Source: Leifsonia aquatica H1aii
Lineage (GTDB): Bacteria > Actinomycetota > Actinomycetes > Actinomycetales > Microbacteriaceae
Direction: 5' to 3'
DNA length: 64,000 bases
NCBI RefSeq assembly: GCF_000633535.1
Contig: NZ_AYMR01000005.1
Location: 62,001-126,000 of the forward strand
In this document: positions 7,454 to 15,888 of the stretch, one piece after another
Position numbering within the stretch: the first letter of the stretch is position 1
Layout of the letters: each line of letters opens with the position of its first letter
Position numbers and translations under genes: made by a program
Notes under the pieces: model-generated
The model's database searches: none
Seen by the model: only the letters and a program-made list of their open reading frames with translations
Told to the model about the DNA's origin: nothing

Positions 7454-8014
7454 TCAGCGCGCGAGCGCGCTCGTCGTCCCGACCACGGCATCCACGAAGC
7501 CGTAGTCCAGCGCCTCGTCGGCGGTGAACCAGCGGTCGCGGTCGCCGTCCTCGACAATCTGCTCGACCGTGCGGCCGGTCTGCTCGCTCGTCAGCTGGGC
7601 CATCCGGCGCTTGAAGTGCAGGATCTGGTTGGCCTGGGTCTGGATGTCGGCGCTCGTGCCGCCGAAGCCGCCGTGCGGCTGGTGCATCACCACGGACGCG
7701 TTCGGCAGCGCATAGCGCTTGCCCCGTGCCCCCGACGACAGCAGGAACTGGCCCATCGAGGCGGCGAAGCCGAGCGCGACCGTCGCCACGTCGGCCCGCA
7801 CGAAATTCATCGTGTCGTAGATGGCGAAGCCGGCGGTGATCGAGCCGCCGGGGGAGTTGATGTAGAGGTAGATGTCCTTGTCCGAGGCGATCGAGTCCAG
7901 CAACAGCAGCCGGGCGCACACCTCGTTGGCCGTCTCGTCGGTCACCTCGCTGCCGAGGAAGACGATCCGCTCTTCCAGCAGACGCTGGACCGGGGAGTTC
8001 ATATCGGTGTCCAT
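7454..8014 (-). CDS. clpP: ATP-dependent Clp protease proteolytic subunit
   Basis: A 186-residue ClpP serine protease. The catalytic Ser86 is in [11 protein letters not shown], His111 in MHQPHGG, and the aspartate lies in the [14 protein letters not shown] block; INSPGGS forms the oxyanion region. ClpP assembles as a 14-mer and degrades proteins fed by ClpX or ClpC in the cytosol. There is no long propeptide, and the ATG at 8014 has AGGATGAGG just ahead; an ATG four codons later is an alternative. Most actinobacteria carry two or more clpP genes, usually in tandem. Here only one copy is present and no clpX follows, so this may be a stand-alone paralogue controlled by the adjacent ClgR-type protein. 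Confidence 0.95.
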   Translation of the reverse strand: MDTDMNSPVQRLLEERIVFLGSEVTDETANEVCARLLLLDSIASDKDIYLYINSPGGSITAGFAIYDTMNFVRADVATVALGFAASMGQFLLSSGARGKRYALPNASVVMHQPHGGFGGTSADIQTQANQILHFKRRMAQLTSEQTGRTVEQIVEDGDRDRWFTADEALDYGFVDAVVGTTSALAR

Positions 8015-8202
8015 GGCCTCATCCTGCGACGGCCCCGCGCGCCTGTCGCCGGCTTCTGCCGGGCGCGAATTCGCCGCCGGCAGACGCGGACGGCGAGAGT
8101 GGGAGTGGGCTGGACGCGGTCTGATTTCGCGACCGGGCACTGGACCAGTATTCTTATGTGGCGCCTTCGGTCAGCAGCTGACTGGTGGTCGGGAGCGCGA
8201 AC

Positions 8203-8284
8203 GGCGAGTTACCCAAGCGGCCAAAGGGATCTGACTGTAAATCAGACTGCTCAGCATTCGGGGGTTCGAATCCCTCACTCGCCA
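8203..8284 (+). tRNA. tRNA-Tyr (GTA)
   Basis: An 82-nt class II tRNA with a 7-bp acceptor stem (GGCGAGT with ACTCGCC), an anticodon loop CTGTAAA presenting GTA at 8237-8239, a long variable arm (CTGCTCAGCATTCGG region) and the T-loop GGTTCGAATCC. The discriminator base A is followed by CCG, so the CCA end is added after transcription. A strong hairpin follows. Confidence 0.95.
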
Positions 8285-8294
8285 CCGAGAACGA

Positions 8295-8320
8295 CCCCCG
8301 GTCCCCCCGACCGGGGGTTT
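8295..8320 (+). terminator. Rho-independent terminator after tRNA-Tyr
   Basis: CCCCCGGT (8295-8302) pairs with ACCGGGGG (8310-8317) over a C-rich 7-base loop, followed by TTT. It lies 10 bp after the tRNA. Confidence 0.8.
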
Positions 8321-8338
8321 CGTCGTCCAGGGCGGCGC

Positions 8339-8392
8339 ACATTCGGCACGAATGCGCGTTCTGGGGCGTTGATACCCGACATTCGGCACGAA
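8339..8392. repeat. Two 14-bp direct repeats ACATTCGGCACGAA, 40 bp apart
   Basis: Copies at 8339-8352 and 8379-8392 are identical and each is followed by a GCGCG-containing stretch. Each unit is itself partly palindromic (TTCGGCACGAA). They lie just upstream of the inositol-phosphatase-like gene and could be a protein-binding pair, or remnants of the palindrome family seen at 7374-7420, with which the longer word GACATTCGG is shared. Confidence 0.5.
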
Positions 8393-8419
8393 GGTGCGCG
8401 CCGTGCCAGGGTGGGGAAC

Positions 8420-9235
8420 ATGGCCTCCTCCTCTGCTGAGCTCCGCGACATCGCCGTGTCCATCGCCAAGCGGGCGGCGACGCTCGCGCAGCAGCGACGG
8501 CGCGACGGGGTCGAGATCGCCGCGTCGAAGTCGTCCGTGTCGGACATCGTGACGCGGGCCGACCGCGAGGCCGAGGATCTGATCCGCGGAGCGCTCGCGG
8601 CGGCCCGGCCGGCCGACGGGTTCTTCGGCGAGGAGTCCGGCGGCGACGGCGGGACGAGCGGGCTCACCTGGGTGGTCGACCCGATCGACGGCACGGTGAA
8701 CTACGCATACGGCATCCCGGACTACGCGGTGAGCATCGCGGTCGTGGAGGGCGATCCGGATCCGGCCACCTGGCGCACCCTCGCCGGGGCGGTCGTGAAC
8801 CCGGAGTCGGGCGAGGTATTCGCCGCCGCAGCGGGCGCGGGCGCCACCCGCAACGGGGAGGCTCTGCGGGTCAACGAGGGGGTCCGGCTCCCCCTCGCCC
8901 TGGTGGGGACCGGTTTCAGCTACGACGCCGGCGAGCGACGACGCCAGGCGGAGTTCGTGGCCCGGCTGATCGGTGAGGTGCGCGACATCCGGCGGATCGG
9001 CTCCGCGGCCCTGGACCTGTGCGGTCTCGCCGCCGGCCGGCTCGACGCGTACTACGAGCGCGGCCTGAACCCGTGGGATCACGCGGCGGGGGCGCTCGTG
9101 GCACGGGAGGCGGGGGCGCGGGTCGGGGGCCTCGACGGCGGCCGGGAGGGGCGGCGATTGCTGCTCGCGGCGGCTCCCAGACTGTATGACGCGATCGAGC
9201 CTCTGGTGCAGGAGTTCTACGCCGGCTGGGAGTGA
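8420..9235 (+). CDS. Inositol monophosphatase family protein
   Basis: A 271-residue Mg-dependent phosphatase. The metal ligands are visible: GEES at residues 70-73, DPIDGT at 87-92, and NPWDHAAG near residue 220. Family members dephosphorylate inositol phosphates, histidinol phosphate or 3'-phosphoadenosine 5'-phosphate. The sequence does not tell these apart; in actinobacteria inositol phosphate or histidinol phosphate are common substrates. The ATG at 8420 is 28 bp after the second direct repeat. It stands alone between the tRNA and the peptidase gene. Confidence 0.9.
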   Translation: MASSSAELRDIAVSIAKRAATLAQQRRRDGVEIAASKSSVSDIVTRADREAEDLIRGALAAARPADGFFGEESGGDGGTSGLTWVVDPIDGTVNYAYGIPDYAVSIAVVEGDPDPATWRTLAGAVVNPESGEVFAAAAGAGATRNGEALRVNEGVRLPLALVGTGFSYDAGERRRQAEFVARLIGEVRDIRRIGSAALDLCGLAAGRLDAYYERGLNPWDHAAGALVAREAGARVGGLDGGREGRRLLLAAAPRLYDAIEPLVQEFYAGWE

Positions 9236-9319
9236 CGACGCGCCGGCGACGCCCTCTCGCACGGCCGCCCTTCCCGCCTCGACTGGCGTGATGGTTACCG
9301 ATTTGTTACTTTTGGTCGA

Positions 9320-10246
9320 GTGCGCCCCCGAACCGACCACAGCGCCGGCACGTCCGAGCCGGGCGCTCCGCTGACCCGCCGGGCCGCTCGGGAGGCGCGC
9401 GAGGCCGAGGAGGCCCAGCGCAGAACCACCGCCCGACTCGCCGCACTGCGGGCATCAGCACTGCGGGCATCAGTGCTGCGGAATCGCCCCGGCCGCGACG
9501 GCAGCGCGTCCGCGTCGGGCTCCGGTCGCGCCACGCGCGGCGTCAGCCTCATCGCGATGCTGGCCGTTCTCGGCATCGGCGTCGCGACCTCCCTCCCCGC
9601 CATGGCCCTCCTCACGGAGGAGCAGGTGCGGGCCAACGCCGTCGCGGAGGCCTTCCCGGGCGCAGGCGGCTCCGGGACGACCGAGGTGCAGGCACTGGAC
9701 CGCGTCGAGTCCGACCAGATCGCGGTCGTCGACAGGGAGAGCCCCGAGGTAACAGCGGCCGAGCAGCTGGCCGCCCTGCGCTCGATGCGCATCGCGAACA
9801 CCTTCACGAACAACCCGCGCGGCGCCATCCAGTGGCCGTTCCCCGTCGGTGTCCCGATCTCGTCCGGCTTCGGCCCGCGGGTCGCCCCGACGGCCGGCGC
9901 CTCGACCAATCACCTCGGTGTCGACTTCACGCCGGGCGATGGCGTCCCGATCCAGATCATCGCCGACGGCGTGGTGCGGGAGGTCGTGCTCGGCGACAAC
10001 GGCGGCTGCGGCGTCAACGTGACGATCGACCACATGATCGACGGTGCGCTCGTGAGCAGCAAGTACTGCCACATGCAGCGCGGCTCGGTGCAGGTGCAGG
10101 TGGGTCAGGCCGTGAAGGTCGCCGACATCGTCGGCAAGGTCGGCAACACAGGCGTCTCCACCGGCGCGCATCTCCACCTGGAGATCCGCCTCAACGGAAC
10201 AGAGCCGGTCGACCCCTACGCGTGGCTGAAAGCCAACGCGTCCTGA
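9320..10246 (+). CDS. M23 (LytM) family peptidase, membrane-anchored
   Basis: The 308-residue protein has an Arg/Ala-rich cytoplasmic N-terminus (residues 18-75), one membrane helix at about 76-97, a linker, and a C-terminal LytM domain from about residue 170. The zinc ligands are complete: His198 and Asp202 in NHLGVDF and His286 in GAHLHLE; His251 in the YCHM segment is the second catalytic histidine. It should cut peptidoglycan cross-links or peptides outside the cell, or act as an amidase activator. The start is a GTG at 9320. Two near-identical nine-base units encoding RASALRASVLR are seen around residue 45. Confidence 0.9.
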   Translation: MRPRTDHSAGTSEPGAPLTRRAAREAREAEEAQRRTTARLAALRASALRASVLRNRPGRDGSASASGSGRATRGVSLIAMLAVLGIGVATSLPAMALLTEEQVRANAVAEAFPGAGGSGTTEVQALDRVESDQIAVVDRESPEVTAAEQLAALRSMRIANTFTNNPRGAIQWPFPVGVPISSGFGPRVAPTAGASTNHLGVDFTPGDGVPIQIIADGVVREVVLGDNGGCGVNVTIDHMIDGALVSSKYCHMQRGSVQVQVGQAVKVADIVGKVGNTGVSTGAHLHLEIRLNGTEPVDPYAWLKANAS

Positions 10247-10280
10247 GCCGACCGGCTCACCACGTCATCGCGTGGTCGCG

Positions 10281-12017
10281 TCAGATCAGCCAGGCCGTCG
10301 TGTCCCGGGGGAGGCTGCGTCCGTCGAGCGGGCCGCTCGCCAGCAGCAGGTCGCCGTCGGGCAGCTCCAGCGGCTCCTCACGGAGGTTGGCCACGACCGT
10401 GACGACACCCGTCCGGAACGCGAGCGTGTCCGGCCCCAGGTCGAACCAGTCCAGCTCGCCGAACGCGAGGTCGTGGGCGCGGCGCGCGGCCAGTGCCTCC
10501 TGGTACATGGTCAGCGTCGAGCCCGGCACGCCCTCCTGCGAGGATCGGGTGTAGGTCGCCCACGAGGCGGGCTGCGGCAGCCAGCTCTGCGCGCCGGGGC
10601 CGAACCCGTACGACGGGTCCGTTCCCTCCCACGGGATCGGGACGCGGCAGCCGTCGCGGCCGTAGCGCTCGCCGTTCGTGCGGAACCACGTCGGGTCCTG
10701 GCGGGCGTCGTCGGGAAGGTCGATGGCCTCGGGGAGGCCGAGCTCCTCGCCGTTGTAGAGGTAGGCGGAGCCGGGCAGCGCGAGCATGAGCGCGGTGGCG
10801 GCCCGGGCGCGGTTGAGCGCGAAGGCCGGATCGGGCAGCCCCGTGGTCTTCGGGCCGATGCCGTGCCCCTGCAGGTTCTCGCCCGTGAGGGCGAGCCGGG
10901 TGGCGTGGCGCACGACGTCGTGGTTCGACAGCACCCACGTGCTCGGCGCGCCCACGCTCCCGAAGACCGAGATCGAGCGGTCGATCACGGTGCGCAGGGC
11001 CGCCGCGTCCCACGGGGTCTCGAGGTAGCCGAAGTTGAAGGTCTGCTGCATCTCGTCCGGGCGCACCCAGCGCACCAGCTTCTCCAGCGGCTCCACCCAG
11101 GCTTCGCCGCACAGCACGCGGTCGCCCTCGTACTCCTCCAGGACCCGGTGCCAGTCCCGGTAGATGTCGTGCACGCCGTCCTGGGCGAAGTACGGCGGGG
11201 TCGGCGGCTCGTCACCGGCGTGACCCTCGATGCCCGGTTCGAGCGCGACGGAACCCGCGCCTCCGCCCATGCTGCCCATGTTCTCGGGCGGCGTGTAGTC
11301 GGGGAGGCCGGCCTCCTTGATCATGCCGTGGGCGACATCCACGCGGAAGCCGTCGACGCCGCGGTCGAGCCAGAAGCGCAGGATGCCGCGGAACTGCTCA
11401 CGCACCCACGGGTTGGTCCAGTCGAAGTCGGGCTGCGACTTGTCGAACAGGTGGAGGTACCACTGGCCGGGGGTGCCGTCCGCCTCCGCGATGCGGGTCC
11501 AGGCGGCGCCGCCGAAGATCGACTCCCAATTGTTCGGCGGCAGCTCGCCGTGCTCGCCCTTGCCGTCGCGGAAGAGGTAGCGCGCGCGCTCCTCGCTGCC
11601 CGGGGCGGCGGCCAGCGCCTCCTGGAACCACACGTGGTCGCTGGAGGAGTGGTTCGGGACGATGTCGATGATGACGCGCAGGCCCAGCTCGTGTGCGGTC
11701 GCGAGCATGGTGTTGAAGTCCGCGAGCGTGCCGAACAGCGGGTCGACGTCGCGGTAGTCGGCGACGTCATATCCGGCGTCGCGCTGCGGCGAGGTCTGGA
11801 ACGGCGACAGCCAGACCGCGTCGACGCCGAGGGCGCGAAGCGCGGGAAGGCGGTGGGTGATGCCCGGGAGGTCGCCGATCCCGTCACCGTCGGCGTCCGC
11901 GAACGAGCGCGGGTAGACCTGGTAGATGACGGCGGAGCGCCACCATTCGCGGCCGGCGGTGCCCGGTTCGAAGGCGGAGCGGGAGTCGGGGGTGTTCGTA
12001 GCGGTGATGGCCGTCAC
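10281..12017 (-). CDS. GH13 alpha-glucosidase
   Basis: A 578-residue cytoplasmic alpha-amylase-family enzyme. Catalytic residues of the clan are all present: nucleophile Asp227 in GFRVDVAHG, acid/base Glu305 in LCGEAWVEP, and Asp367 in VLSNHDVVRH; region I reads DIVPNHSS. Length and the absence of a signal peptide fit alpha-glucosidases or oligo-1,6-glucosidases that hydrolyse maltose-type or isomaltose-type oligosaccharides. The GTG start overlaps the TGA of the upstream lacI gene by 4 bp, so translation is likely coupled and the repressor controls both. It converges with the M23 peptidase gene. Confidence 0.92.
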   Translation of the reverse strand: MTAITATNTPDSRSAFEPGTAGREWWRSAVIYQVYPRSFADADGDGIGDLPGITHRLPALRALGVDAVWLSPFQTSPQRDAGYDVADYRDVDPLFGTLADFNTMLATAHELGLRVIIDIVPNHSSSDHVWFQEALAAAPGSEERARYLFRDGKGEHGELPPNNWESIFGGAAWTRIAEADGTPGQWYLHLFDKSQPDFDWTNPWVREQFRGILRFWLDRGVDGFRVDVAHGMIKEAGLPDYTPPENMGSMGGGAGSVALEPGIEGHAGDEPPTPPYFAQDGVHDIYRDWHRVLEEYEGDRVLCGEAWVEPLEKLVRWVRPDEMQQTFNFGYLETPWDAAALRTVIDRSISVFGSVGAPSTWVLSNHDVVRHATRLALTGENLQGHGIGPKTTGLPDPAFALNRARAATALMLALPGSAYLYNGEELGLPEAIDLPDDARQDPTWFRTNGERYGRDGCRVPIPWEGTDPSYGFGPGAQSWLPQPASWATYTRSSQEGVPGSTLTMYQEALAARRAHDLAFGELDWFDLGPDTLAFRTGVVTVVANLREEPLELPDGDLLLASGPLDGRSLPRDTTAWLI

Positions 12018-13120
12018 CTCTCGTTCGGGCTGTCGGCGGACAGCGCTGGCTGTGTGGGGGACGGGGGCGCCGTGCTGGTGCGCACGACGAGATCGGCGGC
12101 CACCGGGACGGTGACCGGGAGGTCGGAGTCGGGGCTACCGGCTTCGAGATCCTCGGCGGCCGCACGTGCTCCCGGGCGTCGTCGCCCGCTCTCCACGTTG
12201 CGCAGGAGCAGCGCGACGGCCTCTTCGCCCTGCAGCTCGGGGTGCTGGGCGATCGTGGTCAGCCCGAAGAACGCGGCGAGGGAATGGTCGTCCACCCCGA
12301 TCACGGAGAGGTCGCCCGGCACCGACAGGCCGAGGTCGCGCGCGGCCAGGATGCAGCCGATGGCCATCTCGTCCGACGCGGCGAAGATCGCGCTCGGCCG
12401 GGCCTCGGGATCCGCGAGAAGCTCGAGGGCGGCAGCGTGGCCGCCCGGGAGGGTGAAGTCGGCGCCTCGATAGTGGGCGGGATCGGGTTCGATCCCCGCG
12501 TCGCGCAGGGCGGCCTCGTAGCCGTGCCGGCGGTTCGTGGGGGTGTGGAACTCGAGGTCGTACTCCTCGTTGCCGCCGATGTGGGCGATGCGGCGGTGTC
12601 CGAGGCCGATCAGGTGCTCGGTGGCCATCCGCCCGATGGCCACGTCGTCGATGGTGACCGCGCTCGCCCCGGGGAGGGGGCCCCCGACACCGGCGATGGG
12701 CTTGCCGAGCGAGAGCAGCCGGCCGACCTCGTCGCCGTCGAGGGCGAGGGCGACCGCGATCACGGCATCCACGCGATTGCGCAGCAGGTGGTGGTCGAAG
12801 ACGCGTCGGCGCTCGCCGTCGTCGCCGCTGAGGTTGTAGAGCGTGAGGTCGTACCCGCGCCGCAGCAGCGCCCGCTCGGCGCCCTCGATGACGGAGGTGA
12901 AGAACCACCGGTTCAGGTGCGGGACGACGATGCCGACGTTGCGGGCCCGCCCCGAGGCGAGGCTCGACGCATCGGAGGAGACGACGTAACCGAGGGAGGC
13001 GGCGACCTCGGCGACCCGGGTGCGGGTGCGCTCCGAGACGGGGCCGTTGCCGCTGAGAGCGCGGGACACCGTGGCGGTCGAGACGCCGGCGAGGCGCGCG
13101 ACGTCGTCGATGCCGGGCAT
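12014..13120 (-). CDS. LacI-family repressor of the alpha-glucosidase operon
   Basis: A 368-residue regulator with an N-terminal LacI helix-turn-helix (IDDVARLAGVSTATVSRALSG, residues 4-24) including the hinge-preceding ASSLASGRAR segment, then a periplasmic-binding-protein-like sugar domain. The last 40 residues are a Pro/Ser-rich tail beyond the usual family end. It is the first gene of a two-gene operon with the GH13 enzyme, overlapping by GTGA. A LacI-type dyad lies about 100 bp upstream at 13219-13232, suggesting autoregulation with an alpha-glucoside as inducer. Confidence 0.93.
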   Translation of the reverse strand: MPGIDDVARLAGVSTATVSRALSGNGPVSERTRTRVAEVAASLGYVVSSDASSLASGRARNVGIVVPHLNRWFFTSVIEGAERALLRRGYDLTLYNLSGDDGERRRVFDHHLLRNRVDAVIAVALALDGDEVGRLLSLGKPIAGVGGPLPGASAVTIDDVAIGRMATEHLIGLGHRRIAHIGGNEEYDLEFHTPTNRRHGYEAALRDAGIEPDPAHYRGADFTLPGGHAAALELLADPEARPSAIFAASDEMAIGCILAARDLGLSVPGDLSVIGVDDHSLAAFFGLTTIAQHPELQGEEAVALLLRNVESGRRRPGARAAAEDLEAGSPDSDLPVTVPVAADLVVRTSTAPPSPTQPALSADSPNER

Positions 13121-13218
13121 CGGACCCCTTCCTCGGTTCCGTGGAGGCCGCCGCTGGACGCGTGGCCGGTCGGTCGAGTGACCGACGGATCGAGTCTAGC
13201 GGCGGCTCCTCCGCGGAA

Positions 13219-13232
13219 TGGAAGCGTTTTCA
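13219..13232. promoter_or_regulatory. LacI-type operator upstream of the lacI/alpha-glucosidase operon
   Basis: TGGAAGCGTTTTCA is a dyad around the central CG typical of LacI/GalR operators (TGxAAxCGxTTxCA). It lies 99 bp upstream of the lacI start and covers the stop codon (13230-13232) of the neighbouring LAxTG surface-protein gene. Confidence 0.65.
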
Positions 13233-14780
13233 GTGCCCGCGCCGGAGGGACGCTCGCCCGTGGCGGTCCCCGGGAGCCCGGCGGCCGCGCCGGACGGTGA
13301 CGAGGGCGATGCCGGTCAGCAGGGCGAGCGCGGCGGCTCCGGCTCCGAGGAGGTCGGGCCTCCCATCGGATCCGGTGCGGGCGAGCGCCGTCGCCGGCGC
13401 CGGTGTGGGGGAGCCCGTCGTCGCCGAGCCGTCGGTGCCGGACGACGGGGACGGCGCGGGTGTCGCGCCCGACGACGGAGGCGGTGTGCCCGTCCCGCCG
13501 CCGGGGCGGACCGGCGCGGCCGTGAAGGTGTTGGTCACGGTCACCTGCACCGGCCCGTCGCCCGCGGTGATGGGGATCGCCCCGGCGGGCGCGTAGGCCA
13601 CCGCCGACGCGCCGCGCGCGTCGGTCTCGGTCACCACGCAGACCGCTCCGACCGGGATGCGGGGGAAGACGTGTGTCTCACCCGCGGCGATGCTCGCCGT
13701 GAGTGGAGATCCGGGGACGGCCGCGCCGTCGACGGTGCAGGCGACCGCGATCGGGAAGCCGCCGGCGGGGGCCGGGGCGGAGCCGTCCACCCGCTTGGTG
13801 ACGGCGAGGTCGCGCGCCTCCTGCCCGCTGGCGACTCCGCCGGCCGAGACGTAGGAGACCGCGGCCTGATCTGAGCCGACGCCGTCGCCGCGGACGCTGT
13901 TCTCGAAGACGGTGCCGTCCGGAGTCCCGGCCGGCACGCTCAGCTGGTAGTAGACGACGTAGGTGCTCTGCGGGTCGGGGTCGTGCACGGTGAGCTGGAA
14001 GGTGGGCGCTGCGAGGGTCGCGGTGTACGTGCCCGGTCCGGTGCCCTCGGTCAGGCGCACCGACGACCCCGACCAGTCGCCACCGTTCCAGTCGGCGTCG
14101 GCCACCCGCTCGATGGAGAGGGACGCCGGGAGGAGGGAGAGCCGGGCGTCGTAGGTGTCGGTGACCGTCACCTCCGCTCCGTCGTGCATCAGCAGGTCGC
14201 CGGGCAGATAGACGAGCCAGCCGAGGCTGCCGTCCGCGTTCTGCCAGCCGCCCTTGGCGAGAGCCGTCGGCGGGGAGGTCGCTGCGCCGCCCGTCCCCTC
14301 TCCGATGCCGCCGTTCGGGACGGTCACCGTGTAGACGGTGCCGTCGGAGGTCTGGAACAGGAGGGTGCTGCCCGAGGTCTGCACCGCGCTCGCGTAGAAG
14401 AAGAGGGTCCCCGTGATGTCGGTGTGGGAGGACACGTAGTCGCCGAGGGTGCAGTCGAACGAGTCGGAGTCGACCGTGCAGGTCCCGACCTCCGCCCCGG
14501 AGGCGTCCTTCAGGGTGAAGGCGGACGTGTACCCGTGGACGGGGGAGGGGAAGGAGACGGAGAACGTGTCGCCCGGAGCGGCCGTGGCCGGCAGCGCCCA
14601 GGCCACGTCGACGCGGAACATCTGACCGACGGTGAGGGGCACCGACGGGTCGCCCGGGTCGGGCGATGAGATGGTGATGGAGGTGACCGGGTCGGTCTCG
14701 GCGGCGATGGCGGGCAGCGAGGGGAGCAGGGCGAGCGCCGCGACTCCCAGGGCGGCGAGTGCGGATCTGAAGACGGGCAT
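13230..14780 (-). CDS. LAxTG-type cell-wall surface protein
   Basis: A 516-residue exported protein: a signal peptide (residues 1-27, ending AIAA), an adhesin-like beta-rich region (about 30-310), a DUF5979/Cna-B-like domain (about 322-420), a Pro/Ser/Thr-rich spacer (420-475), then LARTG, a hydrophobic helix and an Arg-rich tail. LAxTG is the motif recognised by class E sortases of high-GC actinobacteria, so the protein should be linked to the wall. Blocks such as PLTVGQ, GTCTV and CTLG align with the LAxTG protein at 59205-61505, marking a paralogous pair. Its coding end covers the operator of the next operon. Confidence 0.82.
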   Translation of the reverse strand: MPVFRSALAALGVAALALLPSLPAIAAETDPVTSITISSPDPGDPSVPLTVGQMFRVDVAWALPATAAPGDTFSVSFPSPVHGYTSAFTLKDASGAEVGTCTVDSDSFDCTLGDYVSSHTDITGTLFFYASAVQTSGSTLLFQTSDGTVYTVTVPNGGIGEGTGGAATSPPTALAKGGWQNADGSLGWLVYLPGDLLMHDGAEVTVTDTYDARLSLLPASLSIERVADADWNGGDWSGSSVRLTEGTGPGTYTATLAAPTFQLTVHDPDPQSTYVVYYQLSVPAGTPDGTVFENSVRGDGVGSDQAAVSYVSAGGVASGQEARDLAVTKRVDGSAPAPAGGFPIAVACTVDGAAVPGSPLTASIAAGETHVFPRIPVGAVCVVTETDARGASAVAYAPAGAIPITAGDGPVQVTVTNTFTAAPVRPGGGTGTPPPSSGATPAPSPSSGTDGSATTGSPTPAPATALARTGSDGRPDLLGAGAAALALLTGIALVTVRRGRRAPGDRHGRASLRRGH

Positions 14781-14925
14781 CGGGCTTCCTTGCGGTGGTG
14801 ACGGGGAGGCGCGGGTCGCCTCCCCTCATCACTGAGACCGACCGCCGGCCTCTTCATGACGCAATTAGTGAATATTTCTCAATTCGCGAGGCGTCCGGCG
14901 GCGGCACAGGCCGGGCGGGACGGGC

Positions 14926-15798
14926 TCAGGCCACCCAGTGCGACGGACGGCTGAGCCCGGTGGGGAGCAGCGTCCCGGCGTCTCCGGTCGCGGCGGTCAC
15001 CTGTGTCTGGGTGACGAAGAGGGCGTCGCGCAGGTCGGCGCCGTCGAGGCGGGCGTCACGCAGGTCGGCGCCGAGTAGCTCCGCCGCCGACAGGTCGGCC
15101 CCGCGCAGGTCGGCGGCGATCAGGAGGGCTCCGCGCAGTTCGGCCGCGCGCAGGTCCAGACCGCGCAGGTCGGCCCCCAGCAGGTCGGCACCGGGGCGCA
15201 GGCGGGTGGCGGCCACACGGGACCGCCCGGGGGCTCCGGCGTGCGTCCGGGTCGGCGTCCGCTTCGGTTCACGCGTCGCCGCCTCGCGGGTCAGCCGTGC
15301 GGCCTCCCGCAACAGCGCGGCGGCGGGCGCCCGCAGCGTGTCGACGTCGAGCTCCCGGAGGTGCTCGGGAGTGCCGTCGGCGGCCGCGCGCACGTCGCGC
15401 TCGGCCGCCCGGAGGCGGGGGTGGAGGCTCGCGGCCGCCGGGAGCCGCAGCGCCTCGCGCAGGTACCAGAGCAGCTCGTGCAGCTGCCGGACGATCGGGA
15501 AGACGGCGAACATCCCGTCGCGGGTCGCGCCGCCGTCGTGCCAGGTCGCGCCGTCGAAGGTGTGCTGGGTGACGTGCTGGCCCGCCCCGAAGCAGTCGAA
15601 CACGGTGCAGCCCTTGAACCCGCGGTCGCGCAGGTGCGGGTGGATGCGGCAGCGGAAGTCGTCGTCGAGGTTGTCGCAGGGGTCGCCCGCCGCCTTGTCG
15701 ACGGCGAAGTCGGCCGACTTCGCGAACGCGAGCGCCACGCAGCACAGGCCGGCGCAGTTCGTGCAATCGGCGGAGAGCGATCGTGCCGCGGAATCCAT
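14926..15798 (-). CDS. Pentapeptide-repeat protein with a cysteine-rich N-terminus
   Basis: A 290-residue two-part protein. Residues 8-75 form a Cys-rich block (CTNCAGLCC, then CDNL, CRIHPHL, CTVFDCFG) resembling YkgJ-type metal or zinc/iron-sulfur binding folds. From about residue 200 there are roughly a dozen pentapeptide units of the A(D/E)L(R/L)G type, which fold as a right-handed beta helix. In other bacteria such helices mimic DNA or act as scaffolds; the role of this combination is not known. The ATG at 15798 places the first cysteines at residue 11; an in-frame upstream ATG exists but encodes non-conserved sequence. It is divergent from a small membrane-protein gene. Confidence 0.8.
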   Translation of the reverse strand: MDSAARSLSADCTNCAGLCCVALAFAKSADFAVDKAAGDPCDNLDDDFRCRIHPHLRDRGFKGCTVFDCFGAGQHVTQHTFDGATWHDGGATRDGMFAVFPIVRQLHELLWYLREALRLPAAASLHPRLRAAERDVRAAADGTPEHLRELDVDTLRAPAAALLREAARLTREAATREPKRTPTRTHAGAPGRSRVAATRLRPGADLLGADLRGLDLRAAELRGALLIAADLRGADLSAAELLGADLRDARLDGADLRDALFVTQTQVTAATGDAGTLLPTGLSRPSHWVA

Positions 15799-15888
15799 CC
15801 CTCCACAGTACGGGTCGCGCAGTGGCAGGTGCCGTGGACGAGCGACGGGGACCATGCCAAGATCGAGGGAATCGATCGAGGGGGACCG

